From contig OZ254080.1 in NCBI GenBank assembly GCA_965267485.1, forward strand, positions 124,001 through 188,000: DNA of 64,000 nucleotides, written 5' to 3'. Positions 1-7,846 of this stretch are shown one piece after another; the first letter of the stretch is position 1; every line of letters begins with the position of its first letter. The position numbers and the translations under genes were made by a program. The DNA comes from JANQJA01 sp965267485. Lineage in GTDB: Bacteria > Pseudomonadota > Gammaproteobacteria > Pseudomonadales > Azotimanducaceae. Under the pieces are notes generated by a model that was given only the letters and a program-made list of their open reading frames with translations, was not told the origin of the DNA and did no database searches.

Positions 1-524
1 CCGCCCACGCCGAAAATCGCAACACTGTCGCCCTTCTTGACGCCTGCCGTGTTCTCGACGGCGCCAGCACCGGTCATCACGGCGCATCCGATGATGGCGG
101 TCACCTCCTTGTCGATATCGTCGGCGACCTTCACCACGTACTGCTCGTCGGCAATCGTGTGGTCGGCCCACGTGAAGACGTTCTGCGAGACGGCAACGGC
201 GCCGTCCGGCAATGTCAGCATCGCGGGCTCGCTGGGCCGCGCCGTGCCGCCCGCCGCTTTGGGGACCCAGGTGACGAGTACGGTGTCGCCTTCGTTGAGG
301 TCTGTCTCTGCGCCGGCCTTGACGACGACGCCCGTCGACTCATGGCCCAGCACGACCGGCGATTGCCGCGGGTTGTGCATCTGGTGAAGCTGGCTGTGGC
401 AGACGCCGCTGGCAAATTGCTTGACGACAACCTGATGTGGCCCGGGGTCGGGCAACTCGAGTTCCATGACATCGAGTGGTCCCGGTTTCTGTGGCAGAAC
501 GCAGACACGCGCCTTTGTTCCCAT
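1..524 (-). CDS. Zinc-dependent alcohol dehydrogenase (MDR family), 3' end cut by window
   Basis: Medium-chain dehydrogenase/reductase that would oxidise an alcohol or aldehyde adduct with NAD(P). The reading frame is open from ATG at 524 to the window edge, giving the first 174 residues. Catalytic zinc ligands are visible: Cys42 (GVCHS), His61-Glu62 (GHEST) and Cys147 (IGCAVM); the nucleotide-binding Gly-rich turn (FGVGG) begins at about residue 171. The four-Cys structural-zinc lobe of class III enzymes is absent and replaced by a short Ala/Gly/Pro stretch near residues 86-100. It is the last visible gene of a minus-strand operon (VOC, SDR, GST, ADH), 26 bases after the GST. Family assignment is firm; substrate unknown. 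Confidence 0.85.
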   Translation of the reverse strand, partial: MGTKARVCVLPQKPGPLDVMELELPDPGPHQVVVKQFASGVCHSQLHQMHNPRQSPVVLGHESTGVVVKAGAETDLNEGDTVLVTWVPKAAGGTARPSEPAMLTLPDGAVAVSQNVFTWADHTIADEQYVVKVADDIDKEVTAIIGCAVMTGAGAVENTAGVKKGDSVAIFGVG

Positions 525-550
525 GTTGGATTCTCCCTCTTGTTGTGTTC

Positions 551-1189
551 TCAGTGTTTGTCGACGCCGGCTTCATCCTCGTCAACGATCTCTGTTTCGG
601 TCAGCGCCGCCTTGGTCCACTCGATGATGGCCGGGTGTTCTCGAATCTCTCGCTGGTAGCGCGTTGCGGCTTCTGAAAGCGCGATGTCATAGGTGGGAAA
701 GCGCAGCGCCACCGGCGCATACATACAGTCAGCGATGCTGAAGTCGCCGAACAGCCAGGGCCCGTCGGCGCTCGACCACAACTCGTCGATACGGGCAATA
801 TCACGCTTCGCGGCATCGCTCAGTGATACTGTGCGATGTGCCCTCAGGTTCATGGGCAACTCAGCGCGCAGGGCACCGAAGCCCGCGTGCATCTCGGCAC
901 TCACGGCCCTTGCCAGTGCGCGCTTCGAGATGTCCGAGGGCCATCCGCCGCCGCCCAGGTACTTGTCAGAGACGTACTCGCAGATCGCCAGCGAATCCCA
1001 GACCGAAAGCCCGTCGTCCACGAGCACAGGCACGCGCTTCGATGGCGAATGCACCGCCAGTCGTTCAGACAGTCCCTCTGCGCGCAGGGATTCCATGACC
1101 TCGTTGAACGGCACATCAAAATGCTTCAGAAAGAGCCACGGTCTCAGTGACCAGGTGGAGTAATTCTTGTTGCCGATGACGAGCTTCAT
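551..1189 (-). CDS. Glutathione S-transferase
   Basis: Cytosolic GST of 212 residues, the usual family length. The N-terminal thioredoxin-like domain starts MKLVIGNKNYSTWSLRPW, where the Tyr/Ser/Thr cluster at residues 10-12 supplies the glutathione-activating hydroxyl and the VPV-type cis-proline segment appears as RVPVLVDDG near residue 55. An all-helical C-terminal domain follows, with the N-capping pattern around FSIADCMYAPVAL (about residue 150). It lies 15 bases downstream of the SDR and 26 bases upstream of the alcohol dehydrogenase, so it probably conjugates or isomerises an intermediate made by that operon. The exact substrate cannot be read from sequence. Confidence 0.9.
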   Translation of the reverse strand: MKLVIGNKNYSTWSLRPWLFLKHFDVPFNEVMESLRAEGLSERLAVHSPSKRVPVLVDDGLSVWDSLAICEYVSDKYLGGGGWPSDISKRALARAVSAEMHAGFGALRAELPMNLRAHRTVSLSDAAKRDIARIDELWSSADGPWLFGDFSIADCMYAPVALRFPTYDIALSEAATRYQREIREHPAIIEWTKAALTETEIVDEDEAGVDKH

Positions 1190-1204
1190 GGGTGTCTTCT
1201 GCGC

Positions 1205-1972
1205 CTAGTAGCCGAGGTACTGCCCACCATCGAGGATGATCGCCTCGCCAGTGATGATCGAATGGCCGTCAATAAAGCCGACGATCGATTCCGCAACCGA
1301 TTCCGGCGTGCAGGTTCTGCCGAGCGGCGACTTCGCTGCGGAAGCAGCTCGCGCCTTCTCGTACACCTCTTCGCCAAGCCCCTGCTTCAGCCATTCGCCG
1401 GCGATGAAACCGGGGCAAATGCAGTTGACGCGAACCTCGGGGCCCATGACCCGTGCTAACGATTGTGTCATGGTGATGAGCGCGCCTTTCGACGCTGCAT
1501 AGGCAATTGAACTTCCCACGCCCTTGACGCCCGCAATCGAAGAAACATTGACGACGGCACCGTCTCCCGAGGCCCTCAGTGCCGCTTCTGCCGCGCGTGT
1601 CATCTGGTACGGGCCGACCACGTTGACGCCGTAGAGATCAAAGAAGTCCTGCTTCTCCAGGCCAGCGAGGTTGGCGTGGTTCACGAACTTCGTGGTGCCG
1701 GCGTTGTTCACGAGGGCGTCGATGCGTCCCCATTTGTCCATTGCTGCGGCCACCATGGCGCGGCAATCATCGTCTTCGGCGACGTTGGCGCGGCACACGA
1801 TGACGTCGGCGCCGAGCTTGCGGCACTCCTCGGCGACCTCGTTGGCGGGCCCTTCACTCCGGGAATAGTTGATGACCACGTTGGCGCCACGGCTGGCGAG
1901 CAGTCTTGCCGTGGCCGCACCCACACCGGAAGACGAGCCGGTAACGATTGCGACAGCTCCGTCAAGGTTCAT
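1205..1972 (-). CDS. SDR family NAD(P)-dependent oxidoreductase
   Basis: Classical short-chain dehydrogenase of 255 residues. The cofactor motif TGSSSGVG is at 11-18, NNAG at 89-92, catalytic Ser near 144 and the YAASK (YxxxK) motif at 158-162; the C terminus carries the usual ITGEAIILDGG pattern. Resembles 3-oxoacyl-ACP/acetoacetyl-CoA reductase-like SDRs, but that grouping is poor at predicting substrate. Second gene of the minus-strand operon, 22 bases after the VOC gene. The start ATG at 1972 follows a purine-rich GAGGAGAACGAC ribosome site, which supports the start. Confidence 0.9.
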   Translation of the reverse strand: MNLDGAVAIVTGSSSGVGAATARLLASRGANVVINYSRSEGPANEVAEECRKLGADVIVCRANVAEDDDCRAMVAAAMDKWGRIDALVNNAGTTKFVNHANLAGLEKQDFFDLYGVNVVGPYQMTRAAEAALRASGDGAVVNVSSIAGVKGVGSSIAYAASKGALITMTQSLARVMGPEVRVNCICPGFIAGEWLKQGLGEEVYEKARAASAAKSPLGRTCTPESVAESIVGFIDGHSIITGEAIILDGGQYLGY

Positions 1973-1994
1973 GTCGTTCTCCTCTGGTTCTTGT

Positions 1995-2765
1995 TCAAGC
2001 TGGTATCAGGTAAAAGCGTGTGCCGCAGATTTCGACGCAGTTGCCCTGCGTCCTGCAACCACGAGCGGCGGCGCGCGTGAGGATGTCGTCGACAGACGCG
2101 ACACGAAGGTCGAGCCCGCCGAGTCCGGCGCCGCGCCCGTCAGTTGCCTCGACGAAGCGCAGTGTCGCGTTGCCAAGCGCGACGGTCGGTGTGCCGTCCC
2201 GGGTCTCGACGGGCGTGCCAATCACGGCGCTCCATCGTTCGGCGAGCGTCGCCGGGTCGTCGGCCTGCAGTTCTGCACCGGCGTACTCGATGCCCCGGGT
2301 GACGGTCGACTCCCATCCCGTGCCCCCGGCAGGCATCCAGTTGCCGTCGAAGTCGCAGTGCTGGTCCCAGTCCACTTCGAGGAAGGCGGCCATCATGTCG
2401 CGGGGGTGGAGCTGGCAGATGTTCCAGTGTTCCCGGTCGGCTTCGTAGGCGATTCGCACTTCGTTCGCTGCGGCCCGCGCCTTGACGGCCTGCTGTTCGT
2501 CGAGACTGCCAGCCTGGCAGATCACCATGTAGCCGCCGTCACCGCCGCGACGCTCGAGGTAGCGTCCCGCGGCGGTGTTGTCCTGTACCGGTGCGACGAC
2601 TTCGAGAAAGTTGTTGCCCACGGTCATGAGCGTGTTCTCCAGCCCGAAATGCGCAACCGCCTCATCCACGTAGCATCGCTCGATGCCGAGGACGTGTGTC
2701 AGATCATCGAGTACGGGTTCGAGTTCGTTCGCAACGAGACAGATCTGGCGAAGGGCGATGGTCAT
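1995..2765 (-). CDS. VOC / glyoxalase-like domain protein
   Basis: Protein of 256 residues made of two vicinal-oxygen-chelate-like modules: the first begins at LRQICLVANELEPVL with a following FGLENTLMTVGNNFLEVVAP strand pair, the second at about residue 160. Such proteins bind a divalent metal and act as glyoxalases, isomerases or extradiol dioxygenases. First gene of the VOC-SDR-GST-ADH minus-strand operon. The metal ligands cannot be assigned with confidence by eye, so no reaction is claimed; a role in handling a glutathione adduct is only an inference from the neighbouring GST. Confidence 0.75.
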   Translation of the reverse strand: MTIALRQICLVANELEPVLDDLTHVLGIERCYVDEAVAHFGLENTLMTVGNNFLEVVAPVQDNTAAGRYLERRGGDGGYMVICQAGSLDEQQAVKARAAANEVRIAYEADREHWNICQLHPRDMMAAFLEVDWDQHCDFDGNWMPAGGTGWESTVTRGIEYAGAELQADDPATLAERWSAVIGTPVETRDGTPTVALGNATLRFVEATDGRGAGLGGLDLRVASVDDILTRAAARGCRTQGNCVEICGTRFYLIPA

Positions 2766-2839
2766 ACGGCCGGCCTGCTGGGAAGGTGCTGTGATGCTGC
2801 GTTATCCCGGTTGCGGCGTCAATGTGTGTGCGGCGGCAC

Positions 2840-3112
2840 TCAGCCGGAGCGCGCGAGGGCAAGCTTGTTGCGGCGGCTCAACTGCTTGATCGCGTACTCG
2901 CGCGACAGCGCGGCCGATCTCGAGTCGCAGCCCTCGGCATAGATAAGCCGAACCGGCAGGCGCGAGCGCGTGTAGCGGGCACCGGCGCCGCGGTTGTGTG
3001 CTTCGATGCGCGCCTGCACGTCGTTTGTGGCGCCGGTGTAGAGCGTACCGTCGGCACACTTCACGATGTATACGGCCCAGCGTTTGCTCGTCGACTCGTC
3101 CTGCATGGACAC
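2840..3112 (-). CDS. GIY-YIG nuclease-domain protein (UPF0213/YhbQ-like)
   Basis: Small protein of 90 residues consisting of one GIY-YIG domain. The motif appears as WAVYIVKC followed by GTLYTGATND, then an Arg in VQARIEAHN, and the late Glu in LSREYAIKQLSR. This single-domain family is widespread and is thought to act on DNA or RNA; its role is not established. It is divergent from the nitroreductase gene, with 38 bases between starts, and lies 74 bases upstream of the VOC operon on the same strand. The C terminus ends in a short basic tail. Confidence 0.88.
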   Translation of the reverse strand: MSMQDESTSKRWAVYIVKCADGTLYTGATNDVQARIEAHNRGAGARYTRSRLPVRLIYAEGCDSRSAALSREYAIKQLSRRNKLALARSG

Positions 3113-3150
3113 ATAGTATAGTCGGCCTGAGTCCAGCCGTGAGAGAGTCC

Positions 3151-3810
3151 ATGAACGTCAGTGAAGCCGTTGCCAGCCGAAAATCCATTCGCGCCTTTCT
3201 CGATACGCCGGTGGATGACGAGTTGATAAAGGGGCTGCTGGAGAAGGCAAAGCGTGCGCCTTCGGGTGGCAACGTTCAGCCGTGGCGGGTTTACGTCGTC
3301 AACGGAGAGACGACCACGCGGTTCCTGGAGTTTCTCGCATCCCGAACGGCGCCTGAGACGCCGGCCTATGAGATCTACCCCCAGGGGCTGAAAGAGCCGT
3401 ACCGGTCGTCACGCTTCAAGGTGGGCGAGGATATGTATGCGCTGCTTGGCATCGAGCGCGAGGACAAGGCCGGCCGGCTGACCCGGCTCATGGAGAACTT
3501 CCGGTTCTTCGGCGCACCGTGCGGCATCTTCTGTTTTGTCGATCGTCAGATGGGCCCGCCGCAGTGGTCAGACCTGGGAATGTTCCTGCAAACGTTCATG
3601 CTGCTCGCGACTGAGGCGGGGCTCGCGACCTGCGCGCAGGAGGCGTGGTCGGCACGGCCGGCCTCGGTCACGGAGTTTGTGGGCGCGCCCGAAGAGCTGA
3701 TGCTGTTTTGCGGTGTCGCGGTGGGCTACGCCGACCCCGACGCACCGGTTAATGAACTGGTTTCTGACCGGGAACCGTTCGAGGTCTACGCGGAATTCGT
3801 CGGCGCGTAG
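3151..3810 (+). CDS. Nitroreductase family protein
   Basis: FMN-dependent nitroreductase-fold oxidoreductase of 219 residues. The N terminus MNVSEAVASRKSIRAF with SRKSIR binds the FMN phosphate, PSGGNVQPWRVYV near residues 38-50 is the second flavin contact, and FLQTFMLLATEAGLATC plus the C-terminal VGYADPD strand are typical. Likely reduces nitro or quinone compounds with NAD(P)H. The ATG at 3151 is chosen because GAGAGAG lies just upstream and it starts at the conserved helix; an in-frame extension to 2998 overlaps the divergent GIY-YIG gene and is rejected. Confidence 0.9.
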   Translation: MNVSEAVASRKSIRAFLDTPVDDELIKGLLEKAKRAPSGGNVQPWRVYVVNGETTTRFLEFLASRTAPETPAYEIYPQGLKEPYRSSRFKVGEDMYALLGIEREDKAGRLTRLMENFRFFGAPCGIFCFVDRQMGPPQWSDLGMFLQTFMLLATEAGLATCAQEAWSARPASVTEFVGAPEELMLFCGVAVGYADPDAPVNELVSDREPFEVYAEFVGA

Positions 3811-4164
3811 TCAGGAGACCGCGGCCTCCGGCGACCGGGTTTGAGCGAGCCGCCATTTCAGCACGTCCGTACCCGCGACGTTCTCGACCTCGAGACCGGC
3901 TTCGTGGGTTTCACCGTCGCTGCAGCTCCACCGGATTGTTGCGGCAAGGAAGAGACGCTCGCCGGACGGCATGCCCACGAACATCTCGACACGGCCCTCT
4001 TCGAGTGGCTTGACCGGAATGATGCGCATGCCTTGCGCGGAGGCGTCGACAATGCGAGCGGAGCAGGTGAGCCCCGGTGCATGGACGCGGCTCTCCTTCA
4101 CCTGGACGAATGCGAGTATTTCGGTGTTCTGGCGATCTTCAGTTCGGCGATCTTTGGCTTCCAT
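3811..4164 (-). CDS. PilZ domain protein
   Basis: Protein of 117 residues with a single PilZ-type beta barrel. The c-di-GMP pattern is visible as DRRTEDRQN (an RxxxR-like start) followed by VDASAQGMRII (the D/N-x-S-x-x-G motif), so it may bind the c-di-GMP made by the two GGDEF enzymes in this window. ATG at 4164 is preferred over a GTG at 4191 because GAGAGG sits six bases upstream of the ATG. The gene is convergent with the nitroreductase, the stop codons being adjacent. Binding is inferred from the motif only. Confidence 0.75.
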   Translation of the reverse strand: MEAKDRRTEDRQNTEILAFVQVKESRVHAPGLTCSARIVDASAQGMRIIPVKPLEEGRVEMFVGMPSGERLFLAATIRWSCSDGETHEAGLEVENVAGTDVLKWRLAQTRSPEAAVS

Positions 4165-4346
4165 GATGTGCCTCTCAATGCTTCGACCCACTCATTGAGT
4201 TGCAAACCGCGAGCCAATCACGAAATCTATTACATTTCAGCAGGTTAGGTGGTTTCTCCTCGTGCCCTGTGGACCTTCAGGGGCAGCGGGTGACAGTTTT
4301 TGTCATGTCGCTTGCATTGGAAGGAGGGCTGATCGAAGCTGCGCCC

Positions 4347-4691
4347 ATGGATATCTACCACATCTGGTGTGACCTGGGGCCGGGCGAGAGCGACGTCGCG
4401 TTTGCCGATTCGGTTGCGACCTGGCTCGACTCGATGGTTGCGGCCGGCGTGCTCGCCAGGTGGCGCATGACCCGCCGCAAACTCGGCTTGGGTGACGGGG
4501 GTGAGTTCCATCTGATGCTGGAGTTCGAGGGGCTCGCCCAACTCGACGAGGCATTCGGCGCCGTCGCTGCGCGCCAGGACCCGGTAGAGTCGCTTCACCA
4601 TGCCGTGAACTCGAAGGTCACGAATGTCCGCTTCGGTCTCTACCGTGACTTTCCCGACGGTGTGCGACATCGTGGCGACGAGAAGTTCTGA
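4347..4691 (+). CDS. DUF6614-like protein
   Basis: Protein of 114 residues beginning MDIYHIWCDLGPGESD. The pattern of an N-terminal beta strand, an amphipathic helix, the RMTRRKLGLG segment and HHAVNSKVTNVRFGLYRDFPD near the C terminus matches a small family of unknown function that I recall as DUF6614; the fold looks like a dimeric ferredoxin-like barrel. The start at 4347 is chosen over upstream frames because the family begins with this sequence, though the ribosome site is weak. The stop overlaps the next start in a TGATG arrangement, so it is translationally coupled to the GFA protein. Confidence 0.7.
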   Translation: MDIYHIWCDLGPGESDVAFADSVATWLDSMVAAGVLARWRMTRRKLGLGDGGEFHLMLEFEGLAQLDEAFGAVAARQDPVESLHHAVNSKVTNVRFGLYRDFPDGVRHRGDEKF

Positions 4692-5125
4692 TGACGCTCC
4701 GCGGCGCTTGTCTGTGTGGTGCGGTCGTGTTCGAGATCGATCGGATCGAGGGCCCCTTCGAAATCTGTCACTGCAGCCGGTGCCGAAAGGTGAGCGGCAG
4801 CACGGGCATGGCGGCGATCGAAGTGTCCGCCAGCGAGTTCCGCTTCGTTCAGGGCGCTGACCACATCGGACGCTACGAAGCGCCGCTTCTGCATGGTCCA
4901 CCTGCCTACGTCGTGCCATTCTGCCGAACCTGTGGCTCGCCGCTGCCAGACCCGAAGGCCGCGGGCGACTCGCTCGAGATTCCTGCGGGCCTGCTGGAGG
5001 ACGATCCGGGCATTCGTCCGGACAAGCACATCTTTGTCGACTTCAAGGCGCCCTGGGATGACATCGGCAGCGAGATTCCCACGTTTACGATGGACGAAAT
5101 CCGCCGCCACCGCCGCGGCGACTAG
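4691..5125 (+). CDS. GFA / CENP-V domain zinc protein
   Basis: Protein of 144 residues of the glutathione-dependent formaldehyde-activating-enzyme-like family. Zinc-binding cysteines are visible in order: GACLCGAVVF near residue 5, CHCSRCRKVSGS near 27-38 and FCRTCGSPLP near 78. Most members have no proven activity, so formaldehyde-glutathione chemistry is only a possibility, although several glutathione enzymes lie in this window. Coupled to the preceding DUF6614-like gene by a TGATG overlap; its 3' end overlaps the convergent P450 gene by four bases. Confidence 0.85.
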   Translation: MTLRGACLCGAVVFEIDRIEGPFEICHCSRCRKVSGSTGMAAIEVSASEFRFVQGADHIGRYEAPLLHGPPAYVVPFCRTCGSPLPDPKAAGDSLEIPAGLLEDDPGIRPDKHIFVDFKAPWDDIGSEIPTFTMDEIRRHRRGD

Positions 5126-6402
5126 CCGGGGTCGATTTCCAGTTTCCTCAGGCCGCGGAAGATCAGCGTGTCTCCCCACGTCGGCGTGTCGCTCGTGAGT
5201 GTCATGTTCGGAAAGCGCGTGAGCAATTCCTCAAACGCCACCTTTGCCTCAAGTCGTGCCAGCGTGATGCCAAGGCACAGGTGTATGCCGTAGCCGAACC
5301 CGATCTGGTTGACAGTCTCGCGACGCACATCGAACGATTCCGGGTCCGGGTTCGCACGCGGGTCGCGATTGGCGCCGGCGAGGCTCACGAAGATGAAATC
5401 GCCGCGTTTGAAGGAGTGCCCGTGGAACTCGATGTCTTCCGTGGCAAAGCGCCGTGTGGCCTGCACGGGCGGTTCGAATCGCAGCATCTCCTCGACGGCG
5501 AGCGGCACACGCTCAGGGTTCGCCTTCAGCCACTCGAACTGTTCGGGATGGCTCAGCAGCAGCCACAGGCCGTTGCCGATCAGGCGCGTGGTGGTTTCGT
5601 GCCCGGCGACAAGCAGCAGGAAGCACGTGTTGTAGAGTTCGATCTCCGTGAGCTTGTCGCCTTCCTCTTCGGCCGCGATCAGTCGCCCGACGAGATCGTC
5701 GCCCGGCTGACCTCGGCGTGACCGAACGAGATCAGCGAAGTACTGGCGCAGCTTTCGCGAGGCGCGGTTGGAACGCTGCACCTTCTCCACATCGTTGGTC
5801 GAGCTGCCGTCAATCAGGTCTTCCGACCACCGCTGGAATTGCTCGAGGTCCGTTTCCGGCAGTCCCATCATCCGGGCGATGACGATGGCCGGCAGCGGTT
5901 TTGCCAGTGTTTCGACGATGTCGATCGTGGGCTGATTCGACACCGAGGCAAAACAGTCTTCGACGATCTGGCGAATGTCCGGCTCCAGCGAGGCGATGAA
6001 TTTCTGGACGAACCCCTGTTGGGCCAGACGGCGGATGCGCGAATGGTCGGGCGGGTCGAGATCGAGCATGCTCGGGTTGTCGAAGACGGCACGCTCTTCT
6101 TCGTTGAAGTGACGGGTAATTCGCTTGACGCGGTCCGGGTACTTTCGGACGTCGGCGCCGAAGCGCTTGTCACGCAGGATCTCCTGCACGTGATCGAAGC
6201 GCGTCACCCACGTCGAGCGCGTGGTACGTGTATAGAAGAACGGGTGCGATTCCCGCAGCCGGTTCAGTGTCGGGTAGGGGTCGTGGGCGAGGTCAACCGA
6301 CAGCAGATCAATCGACGCGCCGTGAATGAGTTGTTCGGCGGCGGCAACGGAATGAATCCATGCCTTGCCGAGACCCAGGGCAATCTTTTCCTGCAGCTTC
6401 AC
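5122..6402 (-). CDS. Cytochrome P450
   Basis: Bacterial soluble class I cytochrome P450 of 426 residues. The I-helix oxygen-activation motif is AGHETTT, the K-helix ExxR is EMLR, and the haem-ligand loop FGYGIHLCLG places the thiolate Cys at about 376. It has no membrane anchor. No ferredoxin or reductase gene lies nearby, so redox partners must be elsewhere. Substrate is not predictable; hydroxylation of a lipid, terpene or steroid fits the catabolic surroundings. The gene is convergent with the GFA gene and divergent from the diguanylate cyclase. Confidence 0.95.
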   Translation of the reverse strand: MKLQEKIALGLGKAWIHSVAAAEQLIHGASIDLLSVDLAHDPYPTLNRLRESHPFFYTRTTRSTWVTRFDHVQEILRDKRFGADVRKYPDRVKRITRHFNEEERAVFDNPSMLDLDPPDHSRIRRLAQQGFVQKFIASLEPDIRQIVEDCFASVSNQPTIDIVETLAKPLPAIVIARMMGLPETDLEQFQRWSEDLIDGSSTNDVEKVQRSNRASRKLRQYFADLVRSRRGQPGDDLVGRLIAAEEEGDKLTEIELYNTCFLLLVAGHETTTRLIGNGLWLLLSHPEQFEWLKANPERVPLAVEEMLRFEPPVQATRRFATEDIEFHGHSFKRGDFIFVSLAGANRDPRANPDPESFDVRRETVNQIGFGYGIHLCLGITLARLEAKVAFEELLTRFPNMTLTSDTPTWGDTLIFRGLRKLEIDPG

Positions 6403-6524
6403 GACGGCCTCCTTCGTCGATTTGGTCTGTTATACACCGCGGCAGGGGCGCATCCAAATGACATGCGGTAGTCCACCGGGGCCGGCTTACGCGATATGAT
6501 GGGGTCAGGTTTAGACTTCTCCGA

Positions 6525-7757
6525 ATGATGGTTTCCCTGCTTCTCCCGATTCTGCTCATGGCTGCGGCGTGGTTTCTGGCGCCGCTGTCGGCGTCCGTGC
6601 CCGCGTCCTTCTCGGGCCTGTGGGAGTTCGGGCCGTTTCTGTCGATGGGCGTCGTGGCGCTGCTGGCGCTGGCGTGGGGGCGGGGCCGTGCGCTGCTTGC
6701 GGCGCTCGTCTTTGCAGCGGCTGTTGCTGCCGTCACGCGGCCCGCCTGGTTGCCGGAAGCCGACACCGGGCTTCTGGCCGATCTCTCGCTCTTCGTCTTC
6801 CTGCCGCTGAACCTCGCGATCATCTGCTGGTACCAGGAGCGCGGTATTTTCAACGTGTTTGGCGCGATGAGGGTTGGGTTTGTCGCGGCGCAGTTCGGCG
6901 CCATGCTGCTGGTGTGCGTGCGGTGGCCTGGCGCTGCAAACGCCTTCATGACAGGCGTCCTGCCGCCTGCGCCCCAGGTTGATGTGCCGTCGTTTCTGCT
7001 GGCCACCTCGGCGGCCGGCATTGCGGTCTCGGCCGGCTTTGGCCTCTGGCAGCGCGGCCGCTTTGCGGCCGCCGTCGCGGTCGCACTCGCCGGCCCGATC
7101 GTCGCGGTGCTCTTTCCGGGCCGGGAGGGCGCGTTCGATGCGAGCGTGATCGCCGCCGGTCTCGTGATTGTCATTTCGATGCTGCAGGATTCGTGGCGGC
7201 TCGCTTACCGTGATGAGCTGACGGGGTTGCCGAGCCGTCGCGCGCTATTCGAGACTTTCCTTTCCCTCGGCGGGCGTTACTCGGTTGCGATGCTCGATGT
7301 CGACCACTTCAAGAAGTTCAACGATACCCACGGCCACGATGTCGGCGACGACGTGCTGCGCATGGTCGCGAGCCGCATCGCCCGGGTCAGCGGTGGCGGG
7401 CGCGCGTTTCGCTATGGCGGTGAAGAATTCACGATCGTCTTTCCGTCGCGCCCAAGAGCTGAGGCGGCGATCGCGCTCGAGGGGGTTCGTGCGGCGATCG
7501 AAGGATACGAGATGGTCGTGCGGGACCGCCGCGAAGAGGATCATTCGGGCGAGCGCGGCAAGGGCAAGGGCGCCTCTCAACAAACGGTTTCGGTCACGAT
7601 CAGCATCGGGCTCGCGGAGCGTGAGCGTGGTGAGTCGCCCGAACAGGTGATCAAACGCGCCGACGAGGCGCTCTACGAGGCGAAGAAGGCTGGCCGCAAT
7701 CGCGTGCTCGCCTGGGGCGAGAAGGCGCGCGCCAAACGGGCGAAGAAAGCCGCCTGA
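6525..7757 (+). CDS. Membrane-bound diguanylate cyclase (GGDEF)
   Basis: Protein of 410 residues: about six hydrophobic membrane segments in residues 1-225, then a C-terminal GGDEF domain. The domain starts at YRDELTGLPSRRAL, has the metal/substrate motif MLDVDHFKKFND, and the active-site signature YGGEEF, so it should make c-di-GMP. The allosteric RxxD inhibitory site expected five residues before GGEEF is not present (GGGR instead), suggesting it is not product-inhibited through the usual I-site. A low-complexity basic Ala/Lys tail ends the protein. Confidence 0.92.
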   Translation: MMVSLLLPILLMAAAWFLAPLSASVPASFSGLWEFGPFLSMGVVALLALAWGRGRALLAALVFAAAVAAVTRPAWLPEADTGLLADLSLFVFLPLNLAIICWYQERGIFNVFGAMRVGFVAAQFGAMLLVCVRWPGAANAFMTGVLPPAPQVDVPSFLLATSAAGIAVSAGFGLWQRGRFAAAVAVALAGPIVAVLFPGREGAFDASVIAAGLVIVISMLQDSWRLAYRDELTGLPSRRALFETFLSLGGRYSVAMLDVDHFKKFNDTHGHDVGDDVLRMVASRIARVSGGGRAFRYGGEEFTIVFPSRPRAEAAIALEGVRAAIEGYEMVVRDRREEDHSGERGKGKGASQQTVSVTISIGLAERERGESPEQVIKRADEALYEAKKAGRNRVLAWGEKARAKRAKKAA

Positions 7758-7846
7758 GGGGCGTGATCGCGGTCACCGAATCTGGTTCTGTGCCCGGCGG
7801 CAGATTAAACTCTTGGCTTCGCGCTTCCACCGACAAGAGGCATTCA

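Noticed and set aside
1869..2942. Open plus-strand frame of 357 codons over the VOC gene
   Set aside because: Antisense to the VOC gene and overlapping three genes; no domain.
2998..3150. N-terminal extension of the nitroreductase
   Set aside because: It is antisense to the GIY-YIG gene, and the conserved family start with its ribosome site is at 3151.
7758..7846. Pho box upstream of btaA
   Set aside because: No pair of CTGTCA-like direct repeats with 11-base periodicity could be found.
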